The notes under the pieces were generated by a model. The model had not been told where the DNA came from. It saw only the letters and a program-made list of their open reading frames with translations, and made no database searches. Shown in pieces: positions 29,569-41,258 of a stretch of 64,000 nt of DNA (position 1 is its first letter; the number at the start of each line of letters is the position of its first letter). Both the position numbers and the translations under genes were made by a program. Source of the DNA: Tillandsia leiboldiana (taxonomy: Eukaryota; Streptophyta; Magnoliopsida; Poales; Bromeliaceae); contig CM055065.1 of NCBI GenBank assembly GCA_029204045.2, forward strand, positions 9,492,521 through 9,556,520, written 5' to 3'.

Positions 29569-32500
29569 TGTCACGCCCCGAGACCGCCAATTTGAACAGT
29601 TCGGGCGCGCTAACAGACCCGCCAATCGGGCATGACCTTTCAAGACCCGAAAGGAACGGTTTATTCCAAGCATCACAGTTTAGTGTAGCGGAAGAGTAAT
29701 CAATCAGAGTACTAAACTATGAAATTAATACTTTCATTCATTCAACAAACAGTTAGACGATAATGAAAGATACCATACTTGAGCGAAATATTTAAACTTT
29801 ACTTGTATACAACCTTCTTTAACATACAACTACAATATAAAATTACAACCCTTTTTTTTTTTCCAAATGAAACTTAAAACATTTAAATTTTACATTGTTC
29901 CTCACATACAAATTTCGCTCAAAAGAAAAATACTCCAAAAGGGTGCTAGCGACTCTAGGCTGCTAGGTCGCTACTCTGCTGGGCCCTTGCCCCTGTCGCG
30001 TGCCTCGCTCGATCTACCTGGAAAAATGGTCACCCAAGGGTGTGAGAACTAATTAAAGTTCCCAGTGGGTTCAACCACCGAGAAAGAATGTTCTACACCA
30101 CTTGGTCCAATGGAAGCAAGATAGCAAGATAATCTATGCTAGAAATAACTGCAGATGCCAACTAACATGTATGAATAATTCTACACTATTTGTATATGCT
30201 CCCTGTCTCATTGCTACCAAAACTTGTCACTCTGGCTACTACCCAGAAGCTCGGCCACTATGCCGCTATAAAAGGGGTTTTGCTAACCCGGCCACATAGG
30301 CCACTCTATATTTTCTTTACTCTTTACATTCTGGTGCTTTAGTTCAAGTTAACCCTCAAAAATTCTTATCCAAACGGGCCCCAGCCCGGTAGTCATGCTA
30401 CCATCAGATAAGATTTCTAAGGTTGCCGATAACACCCGCAAGTGTTACCCCGTCCTACGGGAGAAACGTGCCAGACGGGTCACTACCCGGGAGAGGGACA
30501 CTGCCTACAACTCCAACAAGGGCTACGTTTCACTCCCGAAGGTACGCCCATTTTATCTTTATCTTTTCTTTCTTTTCTTTTATCTTTAGCTCTTTACTTT
30601 GCCTTTTCTTTGGGAAGCTGAGTCTTGCTCACACACTTCCCCCGGGAGTGAAATATGCTCAACCCTCCCGTTGGCAGCTTAGCTTTAATACTTTAATTCA
30701 CTTGGGAGTGACCTATGCTCAACCCTCCCAATAGTCATTTAGGCTTTTCTTGTACAGCTTACATTTACCGGGTCCGAGGGTTCCAAAAGACGGATGCCTA
30801 CAACCCGAATCAAACAAGAACAGGTTGTAGCACCGCCTCCCGTAGTGCTCGGCCCAATGTATTTTATTTTTCCTTGTACCTTTCTTTAAGCATTATCTTC
30901 TTTTGTTCAGTTAAGCCTTTAGCTTCTTTGCTCTTTAAGCATTTTATTTACACTTTGGTCTCAGATGAGTTTAAAGCACCTTGGCACTCATCTACCCGGG
31001 AGTGACATATGCTCAACCCTCCCGTTAGCATTTATGCCTCAATGCTTTTTCTTTTACTTTTCTCTTTTATCCTAAGTTCTTTACTCTAGGATAGCTTGTG
31101 TGTCTCTAACACCAATTTAGATTTGAACTTCTTGTTCATTTGCATTTACATTATGTCTTGTCACTTCACAATTTCTTTAGCTCCTTAGCCCATTTTTTTA
31201 ACTTTTCTTTACTTGTTCTCAATTTACAACCTTGTGTCGTAATTACCCTCCAGGCGACTCTATGTCATAAAGACACTAGTTACATTCAATTTCAATTGAC
31301 TTAGAGTTTATTAACTCTATTTCCCATTTTTCACCTTAGCTTAAGTTTTAAAAACTCTAATTCCATCCCCTTTTTGCTTAGAGTTTATCATTTCTAATTG
31401 CATTTTTTCCTTTTAGCTTAGAGTACCCTTGACTCTATGTTTGCTCTTCTCCACATAACCTAGAGTACCTTTGACTCTATGTTGAACACTCTATAATCCA
31501 CCTTAGGTTATTTCCTAAGACAATGCCACTCGTACATCTAGGTTTAACTCCTAGGTCATCATGCCACTCGTTAAACCCTTAATCTAAGTTTTTTCCATCC
31601 CCTTTTTGCTTAGAGTTTATCATTTCTAATTGCATTTTTTTCCTTTTAGCTTAGAGTACCCTTGACTCTATGTTTTCTCTTCTCCACATAACCTAGAGTA
31701 CCTTTGGCTCTATGTTGAACACTCTATAATCCACCTTAGGTTATTTCCTAAGACAATGCCACTCGTATATCTAGGTTTAACTCCTAGGTCATCATGCCAC
31801 TCGTTAAACTCTTAATCTAAGTTTTCTCCTAGGTCTTACAACCATCATACATTTCTCTTAGGCTATTACATGATCCTTAGGGTTATACCCTAGCATGTTC
31901 ATTCTCACATTTATTCTTTGCTATTTACACTAATGCAAACTTAACCTACAATAGGTTTAATATAATTGCTTTTAGGGCTAAACCCTGTTCATTCTCATTC
32001 TTGACCCTAACACCCTACATGCTTACTAGCATGCTTCTAGGTCAAAAAAACAAAGGACAAAGGAGAGAGATCACCCATTTTCGGAAGAATCCCTCACCTC
32101 GATGTTTTCTCCTGTTCTTGAAAGAGACGAATTTCTCTCTTTTGATCTCCGAGGTTTTCCCTAAATTGTAAGGAAAGAAAATCATGAAGCACTCGCTTTA
32201 CATAATCCACTAATTCCAATATAACGATAAACTGAACCTCTTTGACAACTAAAAGGAAAAAATCCCTATTTGATCACTTTCACACAAAAAGGCTATTTTT
32301 GGATTGGCTCACAAAAATGGGAGAAGAACAATCCCCCCTTGACATGTTGCCAAAGAGAAATTTGCTCTCTTTGGCCATGGGCCAAAATGCTCCAAAAATT
32401 TGGGAAAAACTCAATTTGAGCAATCCCCCCAATTACCGATTTCGCACATTGGCAAAATCAAAATTTGCATTCAAAAATTGGAGAGAAACTCAATTTGAGT

Positions 32501-33734
32501 GATTCCCCCAATTTATCGATTTCGCTCATTGAAGGAAAAAGAAGAAAGAAGAAATTTTTCTTCTTTTCTTTTTCTTTCAATTTTTCCCTTTCTGCTTTCT
32601 TTCTTCTTTTTCTTCTTTTCTTTTTTTCTTCCTTCTTCCTTCTCCTTTCCTTCTTCTTTCTCTCTTTCGTTTCCTGCTCCAACAGTGAGAGGGAGAGAGA
32701 GAGAGAATTTTCAAAAAGAGGGAGAGAGAGAGAGGGCATTTAATTTACCTGCAGGGGAGTAGGTGGAGGGAGGGGTGGTTTTACCAAAACACCCCCAAAC
32801 AAACCACATTACCCCCAATTGCCATCTCAACTCTGCAGTTTTTCACTGCAGTGAGCAATTTCGGTTATCCCTCTTTCTCCACGCTTTGCCGTCAACTGGG
32901 AGGCCGAAACTAATTTTTCTTCTCCCTTTTATTCTACAAATTTTTCTTAGACTTTCCACGATTTCTTTTAAATTTTTGGGCTACTCTAAGCCCTCGAAAG
33001 AGAGCCCCGAAAAAGCTTTGCGATCAACTGCGCTGTTAAAAACTGCAGTTTCAGAATTCACGAAGCATTTTTCTTCGCTTCGTTCTCCTACTTTCCTCTA
33101 ATTGCTCACCTCGGCATTTCACCCCCTTTAATCAGGAAACTTTTCTGAGACACCCCACTATTTCTTTTGAATTTTTTTGATTACTCTAAGTCTTCGAAAC
33201 AGGGCTCCGAAAAAGCTTCGTGATCACAAAATTCAGAATCTCTGAATTTTCGCTAAGTCCTCAGAGTTCAAGTCACTTTTCGACCCGATGCCCTTCGCGT
33301 CGGTCCGAAATGCACCGAACTCGACTGTAATCATATTTAAAATATGTTACAAGTCCTTTCGCCGCATTTCGCCATTTTGCGAATTTGGCGAACGAGGACT
33401 TAACTTTTGCCAATTTGAAGCTTCAACTCTCAACTACAATTCACTTTTCAACTCGATGACTTTTGCATCGATTCGAAATGCTTCCAACTCACTTCTAATT
33501 ACATTTGAAATGTGTTACAAGTATTTTTGCTGAGTTTTGCCATTTCGCGAAAATCGCCAAACAGGGACTTAAGCTTCACAATTGAAGCTTTAAATTCTCA
33601 ACTCCAGCTCACTTTTCGACTCGATGACTTTTGCATCGATTTGAAATGCTTCCAACTCACTTGTAATTGCATTTGAAATGTGTTACAAATATTTTTGCCG
33701 AGTTTCGCCATTTCGCGAAAATCGATGCACTACA
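29569..33734 (-). mobile_element. Solo LTR of G1's own family, inserted antisense into G1 pol
   Basis: 4166 bp with TGTAGTGC...GGCGTGACA ends on the minus strand and a perfect AATGT duplication (29564-29568 and 33735-33739). It is homologous in inverted orientation to the G1 3' LTR (35003-40874). It holds no coding domain. It contains three degenerate ~170-bp U3 units at its right end (about 33240-33734) and a ~232-bp tandem duplication (31361-31826). It also has one GAATCAAACAAGAACAGG motif (30806) and CT-rich tracts (32560-32720). Confidence 0.9.
31361..31826. repeat. 232-bp tandem duplication in the solo LTR
   Basis: The segment starting TTCCATCCCCTTTTTGC at 31361 recurs at 31593 and the two run in near-perfect register to about 31826. 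It is a local duplication within the LTR, with no coding content. Confidence 0.85.
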
Positions 33735-34946
33735 AATGTACAAAGACTTGAAGGCACAGTTCTGGTGGTTGGGCATGAAAAAGGATGTTGGACACCTTGT
33801 GGCTAGATGCTTAGTGTGCCGACAGGTCAAGGCCGAGCATAGACTTCCGGCGGGCAAACTTCAAAGTCTACCAATTCCCGTTTGGAAGTGGGAGAATATT
33901 GCTATGGATTTTATCGTGGGCTTGCCTCGATCTCAAGCGGGCCACGACACGATTTGGATGGTGGTGGATAGGTTGACAAAGGCGGCTCATTTCCTGCCTG
34001 TCCACACCACATGGTCGAGGGACAAGTTGGCGCAGTTGTATATTGATGAGATTATGCGCCTTCATGGAGTTCCTGTTTCTATTGTGTCGGATCGAGACCC
34101 CCCATTCGTTTCACAATTCTGGAAGAGCTTCCACGAGACCTTGGGAACACGCCTGGACTTCACTACAGCATATCATCCTCAGAGCGATGGTCAATCTGAT
34201 AGGACCAATCAAATCCTCGAAGATATGCTTAGGGCGTGTGTCCTGGATTATGGCTCAGGGTGGCAACGGTATTTACCCATGGCGGAGTTCGCCTACAATA
34301 ATAGCTACCAAGCCAGCATTGGAATGGCGCCTTTCGAGGCGTTATATGGCAGGAAGTGCCGGTCTCCATTGCATTGGAGTCAGGTCAGCGAGAGATCACC
34401 ACTGGGCCCTGATGTTTTGCAAGAGGTCGAGGAAAAGGTGGAAATTGCGCGTCAACGTCTAGTGACGGTGCAAAGTCGGCAGAAGAGCTATGCGAATAAA
34501 AGGTGACACGACCTAGAATTTAAGGTCGGGGATCATGTGTTCCTGAAGGCATCACCCACAAAGGGAGTGGTGCGATTTGGGATGCGGGGAAAGTTGAACC
34601 CTCGCTTTCTTGGTCCTTATGAAGTGTTGGAGCGGGTTGGCCCGATGGCCTATAAAGTGGCATTGCCCAAGACTTGGCGGGAGTTCATGATGTATTCTAT
34701 GTGTCTCAGCTCCGCCAGTATGTCCATGACCCGAGACACATAATCAACTACCCACCGCTTGATCTACGGGAGGACATGAGCTACGACGAGTTCCCGTACA
34801 AGATTGTGGACCGGCGTGAAAGGAGGCTAAGGAACCGCTCCATACCCTATGTGAAGGTGCTTTGGACGAGGCACGGCGAAGAAGAAGCCACGTGGGAGCC
34901 TGAGGCCGTGATGCGGGAGAACTACCCTCGCCTATTCGAGGAATAA
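33735..34946 (+). pseudogene. pol: G1 Pol part 2: integrase and chromodomain
   Basis: Continues the integrase after the solo LTR: the zinc-region cysteines (C-LV-C), AMDFIVGLP with the first catalytic Asp, and SDRDPPF with the second. The third acidic position 36 residues later is Asp (DGQSDRTNQ) where gypsy integrases have Glu (QSERT). A TGA at 34504-34506 replaces an Arg codon. A frameshift near 34668 moves the C terminus to another frame, which then reads GVHDVFYVSQLRQY and a chromodomain (YKIVDRRERRLRNRSIPYVK, then a W..HG.EEATWE motif), ending with TAA at 34946. The chromodomain places G1 in the chromoviruses, which are thought to target heterochromatin by this module. Confidence 0.92.
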
Positions 34947-34988
34947 ATCCTAAGGTATGTGGGTTTTCATTTCGCGAACGAAACTCCT

Positions 34989-35002
34989 AAAGGAGGGGAG
35001 AA
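34989..35002 (+). other. Polypurine tract of G1
   Basis: AAAGGAGGGGAGAA directly before the TGTAGTGC start of the 3' LTR. Confidence 0.85.
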
Positions 35003-35641
35003 TGTAGTGCACCGATTTTCGTAAAATGGCAAAATTCGGCAAAAATATTTGTAACACATTTCAAATGTAATTACAAGTGAATTAGAAGCATTTTGAATCA
35101 ATGCAAAAGTCGTTGAGTCGAAAAGTGAGTTGGAGTTGAGAATTAGAAGCTTCAAATTGTGAAGCTTAAGTCATTGTGCGCCGATTTTCGCAAAATGGTG
35201 AAATGCGGCGAAAAGACTTGTAACATATTTTAAATATGATTACAGTCCAGTTCGGTGCGTTTCGGACCGACAAAAAAAGTATCGGGTCGAAAAGTAAGTT
35301 GAAGCTTAAGGACTTGGTGAATTTCAGAAATTCTGATTTTTTTTTATCGGCAAGCTTTTTCGAGGCCCTCTCTTGAGGACTTAGAGTAGCCAAAAATTTA
35401 AAAATAAATCATGGGGAGTTTCAGAAAAGTTTGCTTATAAAAAGGGATGAAGTGCCGAGGTGAGAGATTAAAAGGAAATAGGAGAACGAAGAGGAGCAAA
35501 ATGGTAGAAGAATTCTGGAAACTACAGTTTGCTGATGCAGTTTTATCGGCAAGCTTTTTCGAGGCCCTCTCTTGAGGACTTAGTGCAGTCAAAAATTTAA
35601 AAAGAAATCGTGGGGAGTTTAAAAAAAATTTGTAGAAAACA

Positions 35642-38062
35642 TGTCACGCCCCAGGGGTTTAAATAAGCGGAAGACGTGTAAATTTTTTTTTTTTTGAAAC
35701 AGTCTCTCCTTCGGGTACGTGCCCAGACCCGCCACACATACAAATTCACCCCACAAACGAACAGAGTCTCCTTTGTATATGCACGGCGTCACAAACACAA
35801 TTTGCACTTTAACCACACCAGTCAAGGAGTTAAGTAGAGGGGAAAAAGGATAATCATGCGCAATAACCAAGACGGCCACCTAAATTTTGAAAGGATAAAT
35901 CCACAGGTTTGTAAAACAGTGCCCACACGACACTTATTCTTTTCAAAACCATTTTCACAATTCTTTTCTTTTATTTGAAATTGGCCGTACCCAAAATAAA
36001 CGTAAAGGAAAAAATCATTCATCACAAAATTTCCAACATCCACATCATCCACAAATAAATACAACACGCACAAAGCTAACTAACTGAAATAAACAAAAAC
36101 GAAATAACGGAGAGGTCACCAGCCCCAAACGAGGCTAACATCCTCTAGTCGCTGCCTCACCGTCGTCCCGGATCCCTCCCCTGACTGAACCTGTCACAGT
36201 GTGGGAAGTCAGCGACACAAAGAGTAAGAGGTAAAAGTAAGATGTGCAAGATCCTATAAATACTGAAAATAAAGCAAACCGAAGACCACAGCATCCACGC
36301 TCTCCCGCATGGATCAACAGTAACCCCTTGTAAATCGAAATAGTGCATGCAAAAGAAAACACCTTGCTCTCACCTTGTTGCTTTTAACCCCTCCACGGCA
36401 CTTGTGCAGCACCTTAAGTAACCGCGAGGGGTCCCCACTACGGCATCTTGTGGGGTACACGGGTCAACGTACCACCTTTCCGGAAAAGTACACCAGTGCG
36501 GTGGCCAAACCGCTGGTGTGCATGTAAGCAGCCATGAGCATAATGACCGAAGTCAATGTGTGATAATAGGGATACTTATGCAAAAAGGGGTTAGTCAAGA
36601 TTCATTAGCACATCTACTTTACTCTTACGTATTACATATGCGACCACAACCAAAATGCAAGAAAAAGGTACCCACCTCAGAAGCCTCGACCGGAACACTC
36701 AGAACTGACCCGCGCCCTCGCACGACTCCCGGACCTAAAAAGAAAGTCCCCACAAAAACAACTAGTAAGTCTAGACTTGCTTGAAAAACTAAGATCCCGT
36801 ACGCGCCGAAAAAAAACGGAAACCGAGCGGCGGCGGCGGCGGCGGCGGGACGGCGGACGGCGCGGCCCCGCGACGCAGCAGCCCCGCACGGAGCACCTCA
36901 CCGCGCCGCATGCGGTGCAGCCCCGCGCGGGCAGCAGCCCCGCGTGGCGCACCGCATGCGGTGCGGCCCCGTGCGGCGCAGCAGCTCCGCACGGCGCACC
37001 GCACCGCGCCGCATGCGATGCGGCCCCGCGCAGCAGTAGCCCCGCGCGGCGACCCGCACCGCGCTGTGTGAAGCGCAACCCCGCCAGAGGGGCGGCCCTG
37101 CGCGGCGCGCCACACCACACCGCGTGTGGTGCGGCCCTGCGCGAGCGGTGGCCAAGCGCGGCGCGCGCGGTGCGGCCTCCAGCCCCGCGCGCGATGCGCC
37201 CTGCAGGTCGCGCACGCGGCGCGCCCTGCAGCCCCGCGCCCGGTGCGCCATGCAGGTCGCGCGCGCGGCGCGCCCTGCAGCCCCGCGCGCGGCGCGCCCT
37301 GCAGCCCGGCGCGCGGTGCGTCCTGCAGGTCGCTGGCACGGCGCGCCCTGCAGGTCGCGCGCGCGGCGCGGCCTGCATCCCCGCGCGGCACCTTCCCAGC
37401 GCGGGCACGCAAACGGCGCGGCAACCACCGGCAGCGGCGCGCGGCGGCGGCTAGGGCATCGAAGCGACGCCCGGCGATAAGGCGGAAACACAAAACGCGA
37501 ACCCCCCCCCCCCAAAAACACGTAAAACGAAAACAACACAGAGAAAGGTTAAGCCGCTAACCATACTCCAATGGAGAAGACAACCCAATCTCGCTTCTTG
37601 CCGGTAGTGGGGAACCGGATCCGTTCCCTGTTGACTGCGACGTTTCGTTCCTGGCCTCTGGCCCGCTGATGGAAGAACCGATCTCTTTTTCTCTCTTTTC
37701 TTTCTCCTCTCCCCGAACTAGGGTTAGCGATTCTTGAGAAAAATAATAATTAATTAAAATGTTATCTCTCATCTATGTGCGAATCCCAAAATTCTGATAA
37801 AAGGGATTCTCCAACCAACTTCTTGATAAGAGTGCCACCTAACCCATATTCTAAAACAGCCGGCGCGGATTTTGATGCACCAAGGTCTTAACAGGTTCGA
37901 ATTATCCTATTGTACCCGTTAACACAAAAGACTCAATCCGGAAGATCCGTAAGTCGGATTTCAGATCCGATCGCTTTGTCATTCTACGTTTTCCAAGCTC
38001 TAACACAGAAAAAAAATACTCGCAAGCGCAGAAGATCTACCCTAAAAAGTCGTGACACTACA
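35642..38062 (-). mobile_element. Solo LTR of family F nested in G1 3' LTR
   Basis: 2421 bp with TG...CA ends and a perfect AAACA duplication (35637-35641 and 38063-38067). Minus orientation: starts TGTAGTGTCACG at 38062 and ends TGGGGCGTGACA at 35642. It shares the motif GAGCTCGG-AAAC-G-AGAATG and CCGACTTACGGA with G2's 3' LTR (44468 on) and with 45782-46636. A GC-rich minisatellite fills 36826-37450. No coding domain is seen. Confidence 0.87.
36826..37450. repeat. GC-rich minisatellite in family F solo LTR
   Basis: Starts with a (CGG)n run near 36829-36850. Irregular repeats of GCGCGCCCTGCAG-CCCCGCGC-type units with a period near 24-25 bp follow (clearest at 37190-37390). Frames over 200 residues on both strands here (Arg/Ala/Pro-rich) arise from the base composition. 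Confidence 0.75.
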
Positions 38063-38357
38063 AAACAGGGGAGAAGAAAAATCGTAATTTCGATTTCCTA
38101 GTTGGCGGCAAAACGCGGAGGAAAAGGGGTTCCCGAATTTGCTCTCTGCAGGAATAAAACTACAGGAAATAGGGGCAATTGAGGGAATTAAATTGTAAGT
38201 TGGGGCAATTTGGTAAAATCACCCTACAACCCAACTATTCCCATGCAAAAAATTAATTCCCTCTCTCTCTCCCCTTTGAATAACCTCACCCACTCTCTCT
38301 CTCTCTCTCTCCCTCTCTCTCTGCTCGAGCAGGAAGAAACGGAGAAAAAGAAGAAGG

Positions 38358-38402
38358 AAAGAAGAAGAAGAAGAAGAAGAAGAAGAAGAAGAAGAAGAAG
38401 AA
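38358..38402. repeat. (GAA)n microsatellite
   Basis: About 14 perfect GAA units in G1's 3' LTR, next to CT-dinucleotide runs at 38260-38325. Confidence 0.9.
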
Positions 38403-38530
38403 GCCATTTCCTTCCTCCTTCCCTCTCAGTTTTTTCTTCTAAAAATGTGCTTCTCCCACTCCCTCTCTCTCTCTTTCCCTCTGTTGCACAGGAAAGAATG
38501 AACAAAAAAAAATGAGAATAAGGGTGACCA

Positions 38531-38860
38531 AGGGCTGCAGCCTTGCTGCTGCCAGCTGCAGCTGCTGCTGCTACATTAAGCAGCAGCAGCTGCCAAGCTG
38601 CAGCTATGCAGGCTGCTGCTAAGCTGCTGCTGCTGCTGTCAAGTAACAATACTGCGCAGGCAGTGGCCTGAGCTAACCAGCTGCATTGGCAGCTGATTCA
38701 GCTGCAGTAGCTACATCAGCATTGGCAGCTGCCAAGCTGCTGCCAAGCAGCCAGCCTGCACAGCTGCGAAGCCAGCAGCTGCGCAAGCTGTTGCTCTTGC
38801 AGCAATGTAAGCTGCTGCTGCCGCAGCTGCTCTTGTAGCAGTGTAAGCTGCTGCTGCTGG
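38531..38860. repeat. CAG/CTG-rich quasi-palindromic tract
   Basis: About 330 bp dominated by CTG, CAG and CAGCTG, so that many segments can pair with each other. I see no counterpart in the sibling LTR at 29569-33734, so it looks like a local expansion in this copy. Confidence 0.7.
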
Positions 38861-40874
38861 CCCTTAGACAAAAAAAATAAATAAATAAAAATAAAGAAAT
38901 AAAAAAGAAAAGAATGAAGAAGAAGAGAAAATAAAAGAAGAAAAATTTTCTTCTTCTTTTTTCTTCTCCGATGGGCAAGAACTTCAATAAATGAGAAAAT
39001 GGCTCAAATTGAGTCTTCTCTCAATATTTGGGCATTTTGACCTTGGCTAAAGAGATCAAAATTTCTCTTTGGCAAATATAGCAAAGATAGGATTTCCTTC
39101 CCTATTCGTTTAAATTGACCCAAAAAGAGCCCATCGGGAGGAAAGTAACTAAATTGAGGATTTTCCTTTTTATGTTTTTAAAAGGATTTTTAGTTTTATA
39201 ATTGTTATGGACTTAGTGAACTATAAAAATAATTGCTCCATGATTTCCTTTCATTTTAGGAAAAATCTTGGAGGATCAAGTGAGCAAATTTTGTCTCCTT
39301 AAAAAACAAAGAAAAGCATCGAGGTGGGGGATTCTAGCGAACTAGGGTGACCTCTCCCCTTGTCTTTTGCTTTCAATAAGAAGCATGTTAATAGAATGAT
39401 TAGAATGGTATGCTATATGTTAGTGTAAAAGTGGCTTGTTGCAAAATGGAAATTTTGACTTAGGAGAAAACCTAGTTTAGGCTCTAATGAGTGGCATTCA
39501 CCTTAGGACTTCACGAGTGGCATTATGCTTTTGTCAACTGAGGGGGTATATAGAGTTAGAGCTTAACTTACAGTCAAGTCTCTAAGGAAAACATAGTATT
39601 GTTGAGGTTAAAAATGCAAGTAAGTAAAATCCCTAGAGTTGTCTTAGGGAGTTGGGTTAATGTACCTTCACTTTAACTTCAACTTGAGCAAGAATGAAAG
39701 TAAAAAAAATAAGTCCAAGGGACTTCGGTTATACCTTGAGGCATGGACCTAGAGTAAGGAAAATGAGTAAATCAAAAGAAGCTAAAAGCCTTAAATGAAA
39801 AGAGAAAGAAATTGCCAAGGGGCAATGTGAGCTAGAGGCTCAAATGAGAAAGAAAGAAAAAGGGCACAATGTGCAAGAAAGGCTAAAAGCCAAGGTAAAA
39901 GAATGGAAAGAAAAGAAAAAAAAAAAAAAAAAAAAAGATAAAACGGGCGTACCTTCGGGGGTGAAACGTAGTTCTTGTCGGAGTTAAGGGCAGTGCCCCT
40001 CTCCTGGGCAGTGACCCGTATGACACATTTCCCCCGTTGGACGGGGTAACACTCGAGGTGTTATCAGCAACCTTAGAGATCTTGTCTTATGGTAGCATGT
40101 CTGCTGGGCTGGGGCCCGTTGGCCAAGATTCTCCGGGGGTTTAGCAACTTTAATTAAAGCACAAAGAAACTAAAGAAAGTGATTGGTCAAGTAAGAGGTT
40201 TGGCTAGAGTGGTACCTTACAACGACATAGAGTCGTGTCATGGCAAAGGTTGAATTAATTGAGCATATTTGTTAGAATTTACAGATTTCAATACTGTATT
40301 TATTCTCTATTATATTGCTTCCATTAGAACAAGCGGTGCAGGGCATTCTCTCTCGATGGTTGAACCCACTAGGAACTTTGTTGTAGTTCTTATAACCTTT
40401 GGGTGACATTCCCACAGGTCCTGGTACATCGAGCGAAGCACGCGACAGGGGCAAGGGCCCAGCAAAGTAGCCACCTAGCAGTCTAGAGTCGCCCGTATCG
40501 TTTTGGAGCATTTTCTATTTTGAGCAAAATTTGTATGTGAGGAACATTGTAATCTTTAAATATTTTAAGTTTCATTTTGGAAAAAAAGAAAGTTGTAATA
40601 TTTATGTTGTAGTTTCATGTTAAAGAGAGTTGTAATACAAGTAAAGTTTTATATTTCGCTCAAGTATTGTACTTTCATTTTCTTCTAGCTGTTCGTTTGA
40701 ATGAATGGAAGTTTTTAAATTCATAGTTTAGTTCTCTGATTGTTTACTCTTCCTCTACACTAAACTATGATTGTTGGAATAAACCGTTCCTTTCGGGTCT
40801 TGAAAGGTCATGCCCGATTGGCGGGTCTGTCGGCACGCCCGAACTGTCCAAATTGGCGGTCTCAGGGCATGACA

Positions 40875-41258
40875 GACGCGGGTTTCAAATATAAAAAGGA
40901 TTTGCGAAAATGGCTTTAGAAAAATTAAGTGTCGTGTGGGCATTGTTTTTAAACCTTGTGAATTTATCCTTTCAAACTTATGATGCGCCGGGTGGGCATA
41001 GTTTTCAAATTAATGGTTTTGTATATTTTGTTCATACTCTGTTATTTGTAAATCAAATGGTGAATGTGTTTGATATATAAGGTTGCATATGTATGTTATA
41101 CATGGGGACGTCGTGCATATACAAGGGAGACTCTGTCTCTGTATACGAGAGATCTTGTATGTGTGGCGGGTCTGTGCACGTGCTAGGGCGGGAGATCTTT
41201 TAAAAATATATATATATAGGATTGTTTTTCACTTTCAAACTGCTCCCGAGGCATGACA
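40875..41258 (+). repeat. 5' LTR remnant of G2 (3' portion, family F)
   Basis: Inverted homologue of about 35642-36000; it ends GAGGCATGACA eight bases before a primer binding site. Its 5' portion is displaced to the left of G1, which inserted into it. Confidence 0.75.

Larger units (their letters stand above)
27125..40874 (+). mobile_element. G1: Tekay/Del-type chromovirus (Ty3/gypsy), 5' part not in window
   Basis: RT, RNase H, integrase and chromodomain occur in gypsy order on the plus strand, then a polypurine tract (34989-35002) and a very long 3' LTR (35003-40874). The 5' LTR, gag and protease are not recognisable. SireB and LTR-B lie where the 5' half should be, so these probably inserted into G1. 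The 3' LTR ends at 40874 inside an older family F LTR, which G1 apparently entered. Interruptions are a solo LTR in pol (29569-33734) and a solo LTR in the 3' LTR (35642-38062). Confidence 0.83.
35003..40874 (+). repeat. 3' LTR of G1, interrupted
   Basis: Begins TGTAGTGCACCG, ends GGGCATGACA. About 3.45 kb remain when the nested solo LTR (35642-38062) and one duplication copy are discounted. The first ~330 bp hold two degenerate repeat units, against three in the solo copy at 29569-33734. Two copies of an AAGCTTTTTCGAGGCCCTCT segment follow (35355 and 35551). Low-complexity parts are CT-rich (38260-38325), (GAA)n (38358-38402), a CAG/CTG-rich stretch (38531-38860) and an A tract (39917-39937). 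No gene is present. Confidence 0.85.

Noticed and set aside
36677..37560. Frames of 140-240 residues on both strands
   Set aside because: Translations of the GC-rich minisatellite in a solo LTR; no start context, domains or homologues, and all frames are open together because stop codons are rare at this composition.
38210..38649. Poly-Ser/poly-Leu frames
   Set aside because: Products of (GAA)n, (CT)n and CAG/CTG microsatellites in G1's LTR.
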